From Acanthochlamys bracteata (lineage: Eukaryota; Streptophyta; Magnoliopsida; Pandanales; Velloziaceae): a stretch of 64,000 bases of DNA. The translations under genes and the position numbers were made by a program. Location: the NCBI GenBank assembly GCA_019914995.1, contig CM034144.1, positions 2,481,489 through 2,545,488 on the forward strand, given 5' to 3'. Shown in pieces: positions 13,458 to 25,879 of this stretch; position 1 is the stretch's first letter, and each line of letters begins with the position of its first letter. The notes below the pieces were generated by a model. It was not told the DNA's origin and searched no databases. It saw nothing but the letters and a program-made list of their open reading frames with translations.

Positions 13458-13724
13458 GGGTGCGTTTAGCGCAGCTTATCATAAACTACTTTTCAATTTT
13501 TCTCTATTTTATATTTTTTAATACATATTTTATAAGTATATAAAAAATTTATTTAAAAATTTAAAAAATGTAAAAAAATTCTACGGAATGAGATCTTTTT
13601 ATTACATATTTTTATTATTTTTTTAAAAGTAAAAAAATAAAACTCATTTTTTTAAAAAAAATAAAAATATTTTTATTTAAAAAAGCTTCATTTCATAAAG
13701 AATTCCAGACTCCCTAATTTTTAC
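13458..13724 (+). mobile_element. Tourist-like MITE (PIF/Harbinger), copy 1
   Basis: It starts GGGTGCGTTTAG and ends with GACTCCC, with TTA on the left and TAA on the right. The A/T-rich core, with AAAAATTCTACG, GATCTTTTTATTAC and AAAGCTTCATTTCATAAA, recurs in the copies at 38067 and 38998. Non-coding. Confidence 0.65.
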
Positions 13725-13825
13725 AAACTCAGTTTAATAGCAAAATAAATATGCCTTAGATACTCCCGAGGAGGAGCAGGTATTAACGAGCTAACTCCAA
13801 ACACAAAGAGAACAAAGAAGAGTAA

Positions 13826-14060
13826 GGCTGGCGTTTGGAGTTGCATTTGCAACATTTCACTTCACATTTTCTTATAATTTTTTTTATAATATTTTATAAA
13901 ATTATTTAAATTTTAAAAAGTATAAAAAATCTATATTACAAAATTTTATTATTACTTACTTTTATTTTTTAGATGAAAAAATAAAACTTATTTTTTAAAA
14001 TAAGACAAAAATATTATTCGTTTCAAAAAATTCTAGTTCATAAACTCTCCCAAACATCCC
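13826..14060 (+). mobile_element. Tourist-like MITE (PIF/Harbinger), copy 2, with TAA target duplication
   Basis: The left end is GGCTGGCGTTTGGAG and the right end is CTCCCAAACATCCC, which are inverted relative to each other. The trinucleotide TAA flanks both sides (13823-13825 and 14061-14063), the duplication expected of PIF/Harbinger MITEs. The core TTTTATTATTACTTAC with TTTATTTTTTAGATG is shared with the other copies. 235 bp, no coding capacity. Confidence 0.75.
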
Positions 14061-14690
14061 TAAGACCTCTCAAAATCCCAATATTTGTTAACTGATGCAA
14101 CAACCATCAATAAACATCTATGTAGTTTCACTTTACAGTTATTCATTCTACTTAACAAGCATCATCTACCAATTTCCTCCAGTCAGTCTATGTTTGACAT
14201 TGCATACTATAACAAGTCATTTCCTAGCCAAAATTCTGATGAGAGCAACCAAGAGAAACCTTAGGTAGCCATTACATTACCAACTAATCGAAATGAAAAG
14301 GCACAGGTAATACTACCATAGGTACCGTACTCTGTACAAAGACACAAGAATATCTGCATAGCAAGCAAAGATGACAATGATTTGGAGGCGTAGTTTTCCT
14401 GTCCCAAGGTAAGGAGATAAAACAAGTTTTCTCTTCGCAAGAACAAAAAAATAAAATCATTTGACTATAGACATAGTTACCTGCAGAAAACTTACATTGC
14501 AATAGACCTTATTGCAAATATATGTTTTAATACAATGATTGAGAAAGTTGAGCTAAGGGAAGACATTTTCCATACCAATTTTAGCTGGCTGCGACAAATA
14601 ATAAACCAGAAGCAGCTCATGCTTACATTACAGGAGAAGATTAAGTCATATACATAACAACCACACGTGAGAAAATAATAAACATGAAAG

Positions 14691-17600
14691 TTATAGGTTT
14701 GTTGTGGTATGCTTGATCTCTTCCATTGTAATTGTCTGATCAAGAGAAAGTGGGACAGGCATAAGCAAAACAAGAAACCAGATCCATCCTAACATTAAAC
14801 TAGTAATCCACATTATTACTATCTTTTATGACCACTACTATTCATCAGGACCGTTTCAACTCTAAGTGATTATGTGTTGGATGAAGAATGACTAAATTTA
14901 GGAAGTATTAATTCCTCCCAACTACGTAAACCAAAAGCAAGGCTGCAAGCACCCCTTGTTCAACTTAAGATATGGAATTAAATGTTGTCTAGAGTCATAC
15001 CAAAAGTTGAACAAGGTATCCTAAACATGAACTAGGGTATCCTAAAGTATAGCTAGGGGGGATGCACCGTAGTCAAATCCTATAGATCAATTATTTTATC
15101 AACAGATTAATCCTAAAGTTCATCAAGGCTGAAGTGACCCTTATGACTAGCAGTTTTCATCTTTTATATGCTTTAAAGAATAGTTTATTACTATAGGAAA
15201 GTAACATTTACTCAATTCTCCGTTATAGATGGAAATTCAAAGATGTTAACTGCAACGGCCACTATGTTTTTCAAAATCCCCACAATGATAGAGACAATCT
15301 TCAAACACGGTAAGAAATACTATCAACAGATAACTATTTTGTAATGTGCATAATGTAACTTGTAATATTTAACACAAATCTAGGTTATATGTTTGTTGTT
15401 ACATTAAACTTTTAAGATTCCATATATCGTTCACAACCCATCTCTACCACATAATTTGCAACATTTACTACATTTGTGCTTTTGATGCCTGAGATCTCAA
15501 ATAAAGGTTATTCAAGGTCTTGTATCATACAAAGATTGGTATTGGAAATTGCAACTAATTGGGCAGTATTTCAAATGAAAAAGACTGAGTAGTTGAACCT
15601 TGTATAAGCAAAAAATGTCTAAAAGAGCACATTAAAAATCATAGACTACCTAGCATATCTTGAAGGGTTAAAAATTAAGCATTACCTAGCAAATAGAAGT
15701 ATGAAAGGGGTCAAGAGTGGATAGCGTCAACATTAGGATGAACTTATGCTCTTCTGCAGTAAAGTTGCTACTATTCAAATCTCACAACAATTACATATGT
15801 CTACTCTCTTGCATCATCAAGGTTACTACTTAGACTAGGACATCTCTGATATCGCTTCCACTTAATAGTTTTAAGAACACGTCAATAATTTATATGCCAA
15901 AGTAATACATCAAACTGGTGCAAGAATAATACTGTTAAGGTAAATTTGGTACAAATAGCACAGGTTTAACTGTATCTGAATATCATCAACATCTGTTAAT
16001 GAAGTACCTGTTCCTTGCCACCAAAGTCGTTGTCAGGTGTGAGAAAAAGCATACAGTGGCATTCCTTCCTGCCAAAAGAACATTTTATGTGCCACAGATA
16101 ACACTTTAGTATAATCAAAGATATATAACATTTACGTTAAGTTCTCTAATCCCAAAATTCCAATGCAGTTAAGTTTGTGCATCCAAACTCTCCGCATGAC
16201 ACAGGGTGCCAAGTGTCACGTTTCATTGTAATTGTACAAGCATTTATCTCTGGCATATACTGTCCTACTGTATCTCCACAGGCCTCTTGTTTACTTTTGA
16301 TTCGACTATATATGACGAAAAGCATCTTCCCTCATCAACTGTTACTACTACAAGATAACTTGTAAAGCATATTACATGCGTAGAAAGATATAAACATTTG
16401 CTCGTCTTGTAGATGGTTTTAAAATTTTAATAGAGCTCATCAATGTGCATGAATACATGTGTCATTATTGCTGCAAATAGTTATTATTTGGACTGAACTA
16501 CATCATCCCCTAGCTTTGGCATGATAATCAGCTGCACGGCTGCAATCTTGGGTTGTTCGTATCAACTGATGAAGGACCTGTTTGTTATTAAAGAAGCCAA
16601 ACAAGAACCAAATTGAAGAAACAAGGAATATGCAACTGGAATAAGTTATGTAGGGTGCTAATGTAGAACTTAGCAGCCAAAAGCTATGCACAAGAATTGG
16701 AAACTGTACCTCTCACGCATAGGTACACATGGACAGTTCCAAAATCCCTGTCCTACTTCAGCAGGTTTGTCATCATAATGCCTGCAATAGTGTTTGTGCT
16801 AAGGCATTCAGGGAGCAGAAACAAAACAAAATCCATAAACTATATGAGGTTAACGAAAAAACTCTTACCTACAGGGACAAGAAAGGTGCTCCCAGGGAAT
16901 CTTTATGATCAACAAACCCCTGCAAATAATACCATTATGTTTTTAATGGAATAAACAACTAAACTTCACCATCACAGATGAGTGTTAGACCTGGTAAAAG
17001 TTCATATATTAATATTGCAAAAGGTTGCTTTCTAAGCGGTAAGCTTTCCACTTTGTTCAAGGCATTCGCAAATGTGCTGCAACTCACAATAGGATTGTGT
17101 CTGTCATAATTACTAATTAATAACACTGTATATGTGATAAGTGTTGGGAGAGAGAGATATAGAGAGAGCTGCACTTTCATGGAGTTGAAGACCATATTTT
17201 TTAAGAATGTTAGAATAAGGATTAGCCTGCAACACGATGTGAAATGTGCCTATTGACCTAACTTTGCAGCTACATAGAAGAACCTTCTCTTTTCAGTCTA
17301 AAATGGTAAGAGTTGTCTTATCTAGCTCAACTGAATTGCGCTGGCAACCCAGAGTTTTATCTATGAAATGTGGCCTGATGGATAACACAAATTTCAGTGA
17401 TACTCATACCTATTCCTATCATATTGCCAGAATCAAGGATTTCCCAGATATGAAGGGGTGTCCCTCACGGGACGATCATTAATCGAGCCCCATAACCAGG
17501 AACATAGAAAGAAAGATCCCTAGAGAAGGCCTGAAAGTTTGGTGGTTGGAAGTTTACTATTGAGGAAACTGAATGAAGTCAGAGGCAGGCATTCATAAGT

Positions 17601-20600
17601 AGAGTTGTTAGTGCTTTCCCTTTCCAAAGGAAAGGTTCAAATTTTGACAGCTGCCAGTACTTGTTTACCTCAGAGAAAAAATGAGAGAATGAATATGAAC
17701 TTGCTTTTTTTTTTTAATTGGAGAAAACATAGGTAACAGATTATGCTAGTTGCTCAAACAATCCCAATAAGATACCATTAAAGCTACAGACAGATCAAAT
17801 TTATTTACTGTGGTACACGCCAAACAAACTAAACCTAAAGCATATGGGTGCAAACAATAAAATTCCAAATTAATAGATTTTCTTATAGGTTTTCATAGTG
17901 AAGGATTGTGTTTCCAATAACAAATATTCAAATCAACAACATTTTATTTAAGATTTACAGCTCTTCAAAAGCAAATAAATCATAAAGTAAGCTCATTAAA
18001 TACCATACTCAAGTATATTAATCGCCAAGAACCCATAGGTGATGTGGGCCATGTGGCTAGAGTATATTCTCCCTTTTCGGGAGGTTGGATATATGAATAC
18101 CAACAGCTGCCGGTTTATTTTATATCAATGAAAATACAAAAGCCAATTAGTTGATAACTTTAGAAATAAGAAAAGATCAGGGAATCAGGATCATGTACTT
18201 TAACTCAAATAGAAACATGGGTACATTCTTATGAGAAATTATATTAAACAAATTAAACAGAATATTACCTTGATCACAACAGAAGTGACACTTTTGTCAA
18301 CACAAAAGTATGTTCCAGATTTACGAGCATACTGCTCTGAGAATTTCCTCATTATCTCCACAGTTTTTTTCAGAAGGTTCTACTGCAAATATCATACAAG
18401 GATTTATATGTAAGGACGTAATGAAAAAGAAAAGAACAGAAATCACATTAGGCCATTGTTCATAGTGCTACAAACAATCATCCCATAGAAGCATATTGCA
18501 AACAGTAGAGCAAAACTAACACAGATAAGATTTCTTCTTGTTACTGTATGCCATACCTTTAGGTCCTCATTGAGTTCCAAAATGTTTGTAAACAATAGAG
18601 GATAGAAGAACAACAATAAACAGCAATAGTTAAGCTTTATCCCATAATATGTGGGATCAGCTAACAGAGGATAGGAGAAACACAACAAGTGGAAGCAATA
18701 AGACTAAGGGCTTGATTAGTAGAACTCTTTTACACTGCTTTGACTCATAGCTTTCAGTAGCTACTTTGGATTTTAGGTATAGCTTCTCCCAACCTTTTTG
18801 GCTGAAGAGAAGCTAAAATATCAGCTTTCAAGAAGCACCTCTTCCTCCATTTTCTTCTGTAGCTTTTTCAGCATTTTCTATAACACTTAAAATTGCACAA
18901 TTTTACCCTCAAATAAAAAATGTAAAATAAATTTTTTTAAAAAAAATTTACCTCTTCTTCCTCAACAACCATTCCTTTGTGCTCGTTCTTCCGACTTCGT
19001 TAAAATAAAACATACCAATCAGCACCTTTTTTTTTCATTTGCTTTTCATTTTCAAATATTTGAATTTTTTGTGTTATCGCTACTCATACAAGAATAATTA
19101 TAAGAAACTTAACAAGAAAACCTAGATCTAAATCGTAACAAGCCCTAAAAGATTGTACCATTAAATTTAGATCGTAAACCTGTATATGCCATGAGCAACC
19201 TTGTAAATTTGTAAAAACGTTTGGACTTTGTTCCGAAAAAACCAATACTTAAGCAACCACTAGTTCCGAAAATATATAATTCTCTTACTACTTCATGAAT
19301 AGTCATGATGTCTTGCTGTAGTTTCCCAAATTTCTTACATCATGTAAGCTATCCATTAAATCAATAATTCTTCAGTTGCCACATCCAAGGGAATTGTTTC
19401 TTTACTATGTGTCTAGACTCTATTGTGGTTGCTTCCATTTATCATTGTGAGTTTTGTGTAATTGCATATGGGTGGTTTTAACACATCAAATATAGGTAAG
19501 AACAGAAAGATGCTCTTCTTTTAAAAACAGGAAGACATGAACTTTGATATAAGAAAAGTATCCTACCAGTTTTAATATGTATGTTAAAGTATAGTTAAAA
19601 TAAAGGTTTTTGATACAAGACAAGTAGCCTGCCTGTTTTCTTATATATGTCAAAAGCTTAGGTAAGATGAGGTATCCCAACCTTTCGTTGCTTGTAGAGG
19701 GTTGATCAAATAGAATCTCTTTCTATTCATTTGCTCCTCATGTTAAATATAGAATCAAAATAAAAAAAGCTTTATTTTGTTTTGAAATATTAGTACTTCT
19801 ATTGTCTTATAGCTAATGTGGAAAGTCTGAATGATATCTAGAAAAGAAAAGGAAAGAGAAATATGACACAAACCTATTTTGGAGAAAATGCATTGGGAAC
19901 CTTGGAGGACTAACTTCATACAAAAAAGGGTAGGAAAAAATATGTCCAACTATGAAGTTAGGAATGAGAACAAATCCACAGCCCATTCACAAAAACGGGT
20001 AGGAAAAATATGTCCAACGATTTAAAGAGGAAATTAAAGCAAAATAGATTAGGATGTAGTTAAAAAATCATTTGGCCACTCGTAAGAAAGAATGAACCAT
20101 ATAGAGATCATGATAATGTGACAAGTCTTGGTTAGGACTATTTGACGAGTATGGGTGTGTGACGAGATCACTATTGAATTTAAAAGATCTTACAATTGAA
20201 TTTGACAACTTACCTAATTTTAGAGCAATTTCCTGAAGACATCAAGTTTCAAGAAAGGTTTACCACATCCAAAAGATCTAAGCTCCTATTTTTTTTCTGT
20301 TGCAGCCACTAGCAAGAGAGTTTGGTGCCTAAATTCTAAAGTATTGCCACATCAAATAAGCGAGAATCATATCTATGTCAAGTTGGATGTTGAACAAAAT
20401 TATGACTCACCAAGGCTCAATATTAGGGTATGTCTTGCATATCCTTCGATCCTTACTTAGTCTAGTGTCCGGTTATTCCCTATTTTTATTTGCTATGAGG
20501 TTTGTTCAGTAAATAATCATTTTGAGAGATGCTTGTACACCTCAAAAAAATGAACTTTGCTTACAATGATAGCAAGGTATAATGACAAATTATGAGAAAG

Positions 20601-23600
20601 GTCAGCAATCAAGTGCGAACTCACTAAAATATCGAAGTGGTGCTTTCTTATAAGTAGTGTTTCTACTGTTATCATTTTTGGCATAAATGTTAACAGTTAG
20701 CATGTATAGTTATTTTACTGGTATAGCTAGTGCTTATTAATTTAGGAGTTAAACTAGGGTGTCTCTATCATATATAAATACTTTTGAGTTATGTGAAAGA
20801 GAGCGATGTCATATTGCAACGTTAACCTATCATTTAGTCGTTGAACTTTTATTGTATGTAGAGATTTGAGGATGTTTATCAAGACAATTATGTGGTACTT
20901 CTGCATTGTATGCATATTTGGTTAACACGTCTGTTTGCTTATGCATTATGGAGATTTTGTGTTTGGTGTATTGCCACAATTAGTCCATGTACATGATGTT
21001 TTTATTCAATTTAGCCCTATACTTTGAAATTGTTCATTTTGATCCCTATACCATATTGATTTTGGGCACATTCTGTTGAATGGGCAATTGACCGTAGTCA
21101 ATCAAGCTACTCTAAGAAAACTCTACTGGTGGAGAAATTTCTGAGGTAGCACAAGTTACAAGGATTGGTGAAAGTAAGATTCAAACTTTGGCGCAGTTGG
21201 TTTGGAGAGAAATAATGAGATAGTTGAAGAGCTTTACAGATGTAGATGGAAGTTGCTGACTCTTCCATAGGCTTTGGATAACACTTTTTAGAATCAATCA
21301 TATAGGTTTTTCCGGTGTCGAGTATTGTTGCCTATTAAAATCTCCTCTTTAGCTCTTGTTCTTGTTACATGTCTTTGCTTTGCAATAAATTTTATATGAA
21401 GGTTAACCCAACATGAAAGATTGAGAACTAGCAACAAGGGTAAAAACTTCTGTTAGATAGATGGCGGGTTCTTTACTTGAAGACTGGACTGTAGATCCCT
21501 TTCTCTATGAAAGACTAGTTAAAGTGTCAATTGCTTGTGTATTCGCTGCCATAAATTGAATGTGTTGGACCTCAAAATGCTCAAGATGCACGTTCCTCTC
21601 TTACAAGTATCATTGAAATATCATTGGTGTTTGGAAAAATAGAACTCGAATTTTCACAAAATGTCAATTCATATTTCTTTTAATGATCAAATAGCAATAG
21701 TTATTGCTATAGCGACCATTCGTCACTTCTTTAGAAGGGTAGATCTAAACTTCCAACAAAAAAATGATAGGGATGTTACTCTTGCACAGTCATTATCATC
21801 ACCAAAATGATAGAAAGATGGATGAAGTTAGGAACGGAATGTACCCGCAAATTTACAATTAGTTAGAATTTCATAAAATAATTGCTCAGTATTGTACCCA
21901 ATCGGTGTTGCCACATACTGACCCAACATGAATAGAACAACTAGTCTATAGGGAACAAAGGGGGCATCATCCTTTTAATAACTAGTCTATAACATTTTAT
22001 TTCATATTTTTAGTTTAAATACTATGGGTTTATCAAGGTTACCACAAATGGTAACTTCCACTATGACAACCTAAGTGCAAAATAAGAAGCTATTGATCCT
22101 GAAGCTTGTCTTTCCTTATCCTGAAACAACGAACAACTTCATAGAGCAGAAAATTTAAAGACCATGACGATAAAAGTTTCAAAAGAGCCAAACCAAACTG
22201 CATTACTTAATGATGAAATAGAATTTAGAATCAAAAACGAATTCATCAACGGACTGACCCTGAATAAGAATACAGAAGGGTTTTTTTATTAAGCAGGTTG
22301 CATCCATCTTGACTTTGTTTTTCTAGACCACCTTTTCAAAATACGTTTTTCTAATTATGTTATGGTTTGGAAAACCAAAATGCTCTCCATTCAGTTTTTA
22401 TCCTTAAGATGAATTCTCTGCAAGACTCAAAACTGACTTTTATTCAATTTTACAACATGATTCCCTATGCAATCATGAAAGATTTCAAACAAGTTTGATT
22501 TAGAAAAACACTATAGGTATCTGTATACATGTACAAAAAAAAAATTTACACCCCAAACAGAGCTCAAATATAGTAAACATTCACTGAAAAAATTGGTGAA
22601 AATACATAAAAGAAAATTTAAAATATGGTCACACAAAATCACACAAGGTCACAAAATATTGTACAATTTTAATTAACAATAGATATTATAAAATATTTCA
22701 AAGATATATAGTAATCCAAGTAGTCAGGATAAATATCTCTTATTTAAGAGACCCAAATTCGAATCTTAATAAGACAATTTATTTAAAACTTCTTCTAGAA
22801 ATTGATTTAAAACGGTTTCCTAATGTGAATCTATGCTATTAGACTCCCGAATTACAACAATGTGTTGGGCGCATTGGTGGCAAGATGGTAAATGGTCACA
22901 TTTGCGTCCAATTCGGGTCAATAGGTTGCACAGCACACGGTCATGGATGTGGCCTATGCGACCTAAGTGCACCCAAGTGCACCGATAATTAACCATGTTT
23001 TGGTCTCATTGGTGGCATGGTCACACTAGGCCACACTTAGGACACACTCGAGCCCAATAATTGCAACCCCAAGTGCGATCCATGTGTGACTCTGTGCAAC
23101 CATATATTGGTCGTACTGGTGGCATGGTTGTACTCAGGACCAAGTACGATAGAGTGCGACCCAACTACGTCCACAAGTACAACTAGAACATAATCAGAAT
23201 CACATTGGTCGCACTTGGGTCCTTATAACACAGCTTTATATTAGGTTATCACTAAGAACATATAACTTTCAAAAAAATATTTAAAATAAATTGTCTCACT
23301 AAAACTCGAACTCAAATCTCTTAAAATAAGAAGAGGCAACAATCCTTATTAGTTGGTTACAACATATACTTGCAAATTGCCACAATATCTATTATTAACT
23401 AATATTGTGCGACATTGTGTGATCCAACGTGAGTGTATATTTTAAAAATTTTTGTTTATTCCTACATTTTTTAAAATAACTTTTACTATACTTGAGCTCT
23501 GTTTGGTGTTAATGCTTCTTTATAGATGTGCCAATCATAGTATTTTTTTGAATCAATACTTGCTCGAAATTTTTCATCAATGCATTCAGAATCACACTGT

Positions 23601-24316
23601 AAGATTGAATAAAAATTAGTTTTGAGTCATAAAGAGAGTGCATCTTAGGACTAAAATGGAGAGTATTTTGATATTTTCTAATCAAAATGTGACTAAAAAT
23701 GTACTTTGAAAATGTTGGCCTAGAAAAATAAAGTCAATGTAGATGTGGGCCACTTGATCAAAAAACCCAACTCAGAAACAAGAAATCTACGGAATAGGAA
23801 AAACAAAAAAGAATAGAGAAATTTGAAATAAACAGACCACTGAAATGGAAACAAATTGTTTTCTGTGGAATAGACGAAAGAACAGAGAAAACTTAAAATA
23901 AACAAAACCAGTGAGAAAACAATGAATCATCGAAACAATTCAAGCAAAACCAGTGAAACAAGTTCCCCTCAACACTTGACACAGCGAAAAGTCACCCTTA
24001 CTGACCACAACACATCCATAGAAATCTGTATCCAGAACTAGAACAACATATACGTTTGAAGCAATTCATCGAACACCTTATTTGCGTAAAATCCACTTAG
24101 CTTTCCAGAACAACACCAATCACCAGAGCTCTGATTATATTTACAATTTAAATCAAGTTAAAGACCACGTTAATATTCCAATTAAACATATATAGTCAGA
24201 TCTAACTCACCTTTGGCACGAACGAGTTGAGCAAGGTAAGAAGACTGTTTTGGTGACAAAACCGGCGCTAGTCTCGGTAGGCCAGCGCCATAGAAGGTTG
24301 ATTGAGTGTTGGGCAT
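14691..24316 (-). CDS. FTRC: Ferredoxin-thioredoxin reductase catalytic chain, plastid (frame interrupted twice)
   Basis: FTRC carries the 4Fe-4S cluster that passes electrons from ferredoxin to the disulfide of thioredoxins in the chloroplast stroma. Six exons on the minus strand join at GT-AG sites: 24316-24211 (transit peptide, MPNTQSTFYGAGLPR), 18382-18269 (MRKFSEQYARKSGTYFCVDK), 16919-16869 (DHKDSLGAP), 16781-16710 (HYDDKPAEVGQGFWNCPCVP), 16068-16008 (KECHCMLFLTPDNDFGGKEQ) and 14735-14691 (TITMEEIKHTTTNL, stop). The second CPC and the CHC cluster/active-site motifs are intact. Exon 2 is one base too long in an A7 run (18364-18370), and exon 3 is one base too long just before the first CPC, so the first CPC is not read in frame. 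All junction phases otherwise agree, with length and order as in the family (about 145 aa). Either a recent pseudogene or assembly errors. The start is the first ATG after an in-frame stop. Intron 1 (5.8 kb) holds a MULE. Confidence 0.85.
18708..18960 (+). mobile_element. Partial MITE-like repeat in FTRC intron 1
   Basis: It begins GGGCTTGATTAGTAGAAC and contains many AGCTTT/AAAGCT words (TAGCTTTCAGTAGC, AGCTTTCAAGAAGC, GTAGCTTTTTCAGC), a layout typical of small plant foldback MITEs. The right end is not clear. The same style of repeat occurs at 41870-42033. Confidence 0.35.
22278..23768. mobile_element. Non-autonomous Mutator-like element with long terminal inverted repeats
   Basis: The left arm (22278 to about 22810) and right arm (about 23260 to 23768) align as inverted repeats of roughly 510-530 bp, for example TTTTTCTAGACCA against TTTTTCTAGGCCA and GACTCAAAACTGACTTT against GACTCAAAACTAATTTT. 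The outer ends both read GGGTTTTTT. The flanks AATACAGAA (22269-22277) and AACTCAGAA (23769-23777) agree at 7 of 9 bases, the 9 bp target duplication expected of Mutator elements. The 450 bp middle has no transposase and contains several diverged repeats around CATTGGTGGCATGGT. It lies within FTRC intron 1. Total 1,491 bp; many mismatches between arms indicate age. Confidence 0.85.
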
Positions 24317-24774
24317 CGATGTTTTAACTTGGTGACTTAGAAGAAAAAATCAAATGGTGATGTTCTGTTGAAATCTTGGTTTTGTTGTTGTTGTTCCAAG
24401 GCTTAAAGGGGTCTTCCCGCTGAGTACTTTTTTTTTGTTTTGTGCTTGCTCGGCGTTCGGGTTTGCGCGCCATTCGTTTGGTGACAATGAAGACGAAAGA
24501 TAATTAACCGGTGAAACAAAGAAATGAAGCAAAATTCCTGCACATACAATATAATTAAAATATAAAAGCACCTGTGAAGTGTGAATTTTGAATTTTTTCT
24601 TTTTTGTCTTCCTCTTTTAGTCTAATGAAAACTATTTAATGATGATTATGTTTCGGGTCTCACACTATGCGGTATCCGACCGTTCTATGTGATTTGTTAT
24701 CGTTACTTCTTATGATTTCAATAGATAATACACTAATTTGTTAGCCTAATTAAATTAAATACTATCTTGAAAGT

Positions 24775-25760
24775 AAGCTAGTGAGCTCACTGATCTCCGG
24801 TCAATAAGTTTATTTTTTTCTATTAAAAGCTATTGTAATGCAGTTTAAATATATTGAACACAATAATTTTTGTGTTTTTTACAATTCAATTTAAAAATTT
24901 TTTTTTCTTTTAATAGATTTGAGCTTTTTTAGCTCAGAGACAGATATGCTCACTGGTCAGCTTCTATTAGACTCATTGGTCATCTGACAGTGAGATCACT
25001 AGTCTCCGATCAATGCGCTAGCAAAGTCCAAAAAAATTCTATTAAAGACTGTTGTGCAATGTAACTTAAACTTATTTAACATAATAATTTGTATTTTTTC
25101 CTAACAACTCAACTTAAGAAAACTTTATTTTTTTTAACATAATTGACCTTTTCTAGCTCACAGGTACCTAACAGCGAGCTCACTGGTTTTCGGCCAGTGG
25201 GTTCACTGGTCTCCGGCAAATAAACTGGTAAGGCTAAAAAAGATTCTATTAAAGACTGTTGTACAATACAGTTTAAACATATTTCATAACAATTTGTGTT
25301 TTTTTTTCTAACAATTCAATTTAAAAAATCTTATTTTTTAACAGATTTGACATTTTCTAACTCGCAGCCAGTTGATCAGTGAGCATAGAACTCACTGGTC
25401 AGCTGCCTGTGAGCTCAGTAGCACTTGACAGTTAGCTCACTAGTCTCCAGCTAATGAGTTGGTAGAGCTAAAAAAGGTTTCCTATTAAAGATTATTGTAC
25501 AATGCGGCTTAAACATATTGAGCATAACAATTTGTATTTTTTTCTAACATATCAACTTAAGAAATTTTTTTTTTAACAGAATTGACCTTTTGTAACTCAC
25601 AGGTAGCTAACCAGTACGCATAGCACACACGGGTTAGTTGCTAGTGAGCTCGCTGGCCAGCGAGCTCACTAGTTTTCAATGAGTGAGCTTACTAGCATTC
25701 GGCCAAAATAAATCAAAATTTTTTTCTGTTAGCAACAATCAACTAAACAGATTGAACATA
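24775..25760. repeat. Tandem array, about five units of 207-244 bp, upstream of FTRC
   Basis: The landmark CTATTAAAGACTGTTGTACA or a variant recurs at 24820, 25039, 25246, 25482 and 25726. Each unit carries the order landmark, ATAACAATTTGTGTTTTT, TTCAATTTAA, T-run, GACCTTTTCTAGCTCA and a block rich in GAGCTCACTGGT and CTCCGGYCAATGAG. The last block contains GAGCTC and CACTGGTC/GCCAGTG words in both orientations, so each unit can fold. The array starts about 460 bp upstream of the FTRC start codon. It ends against the MULE remnant at 25880. Confidence 0.75.
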
Positions 25761-25879
25761 ACAAATTCTTTTTTGTCATTTTTTTATAATGCAACTTCAA
25801 AATATGTGTGACATACACATGTATGTGCTTATCCAAAAAAATATCGAAATCTAAGTTGTCATCCTACTCTAGCTTAATA

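Noticed and set aside
16503-16575. Exon-like stretch VLHQLIRTTQDCSRAADYH on the minus strand
   Set aside because: It lies between FTRC exons that join in correct phase without it, ends in a stop and has no counterpart in FTRC.
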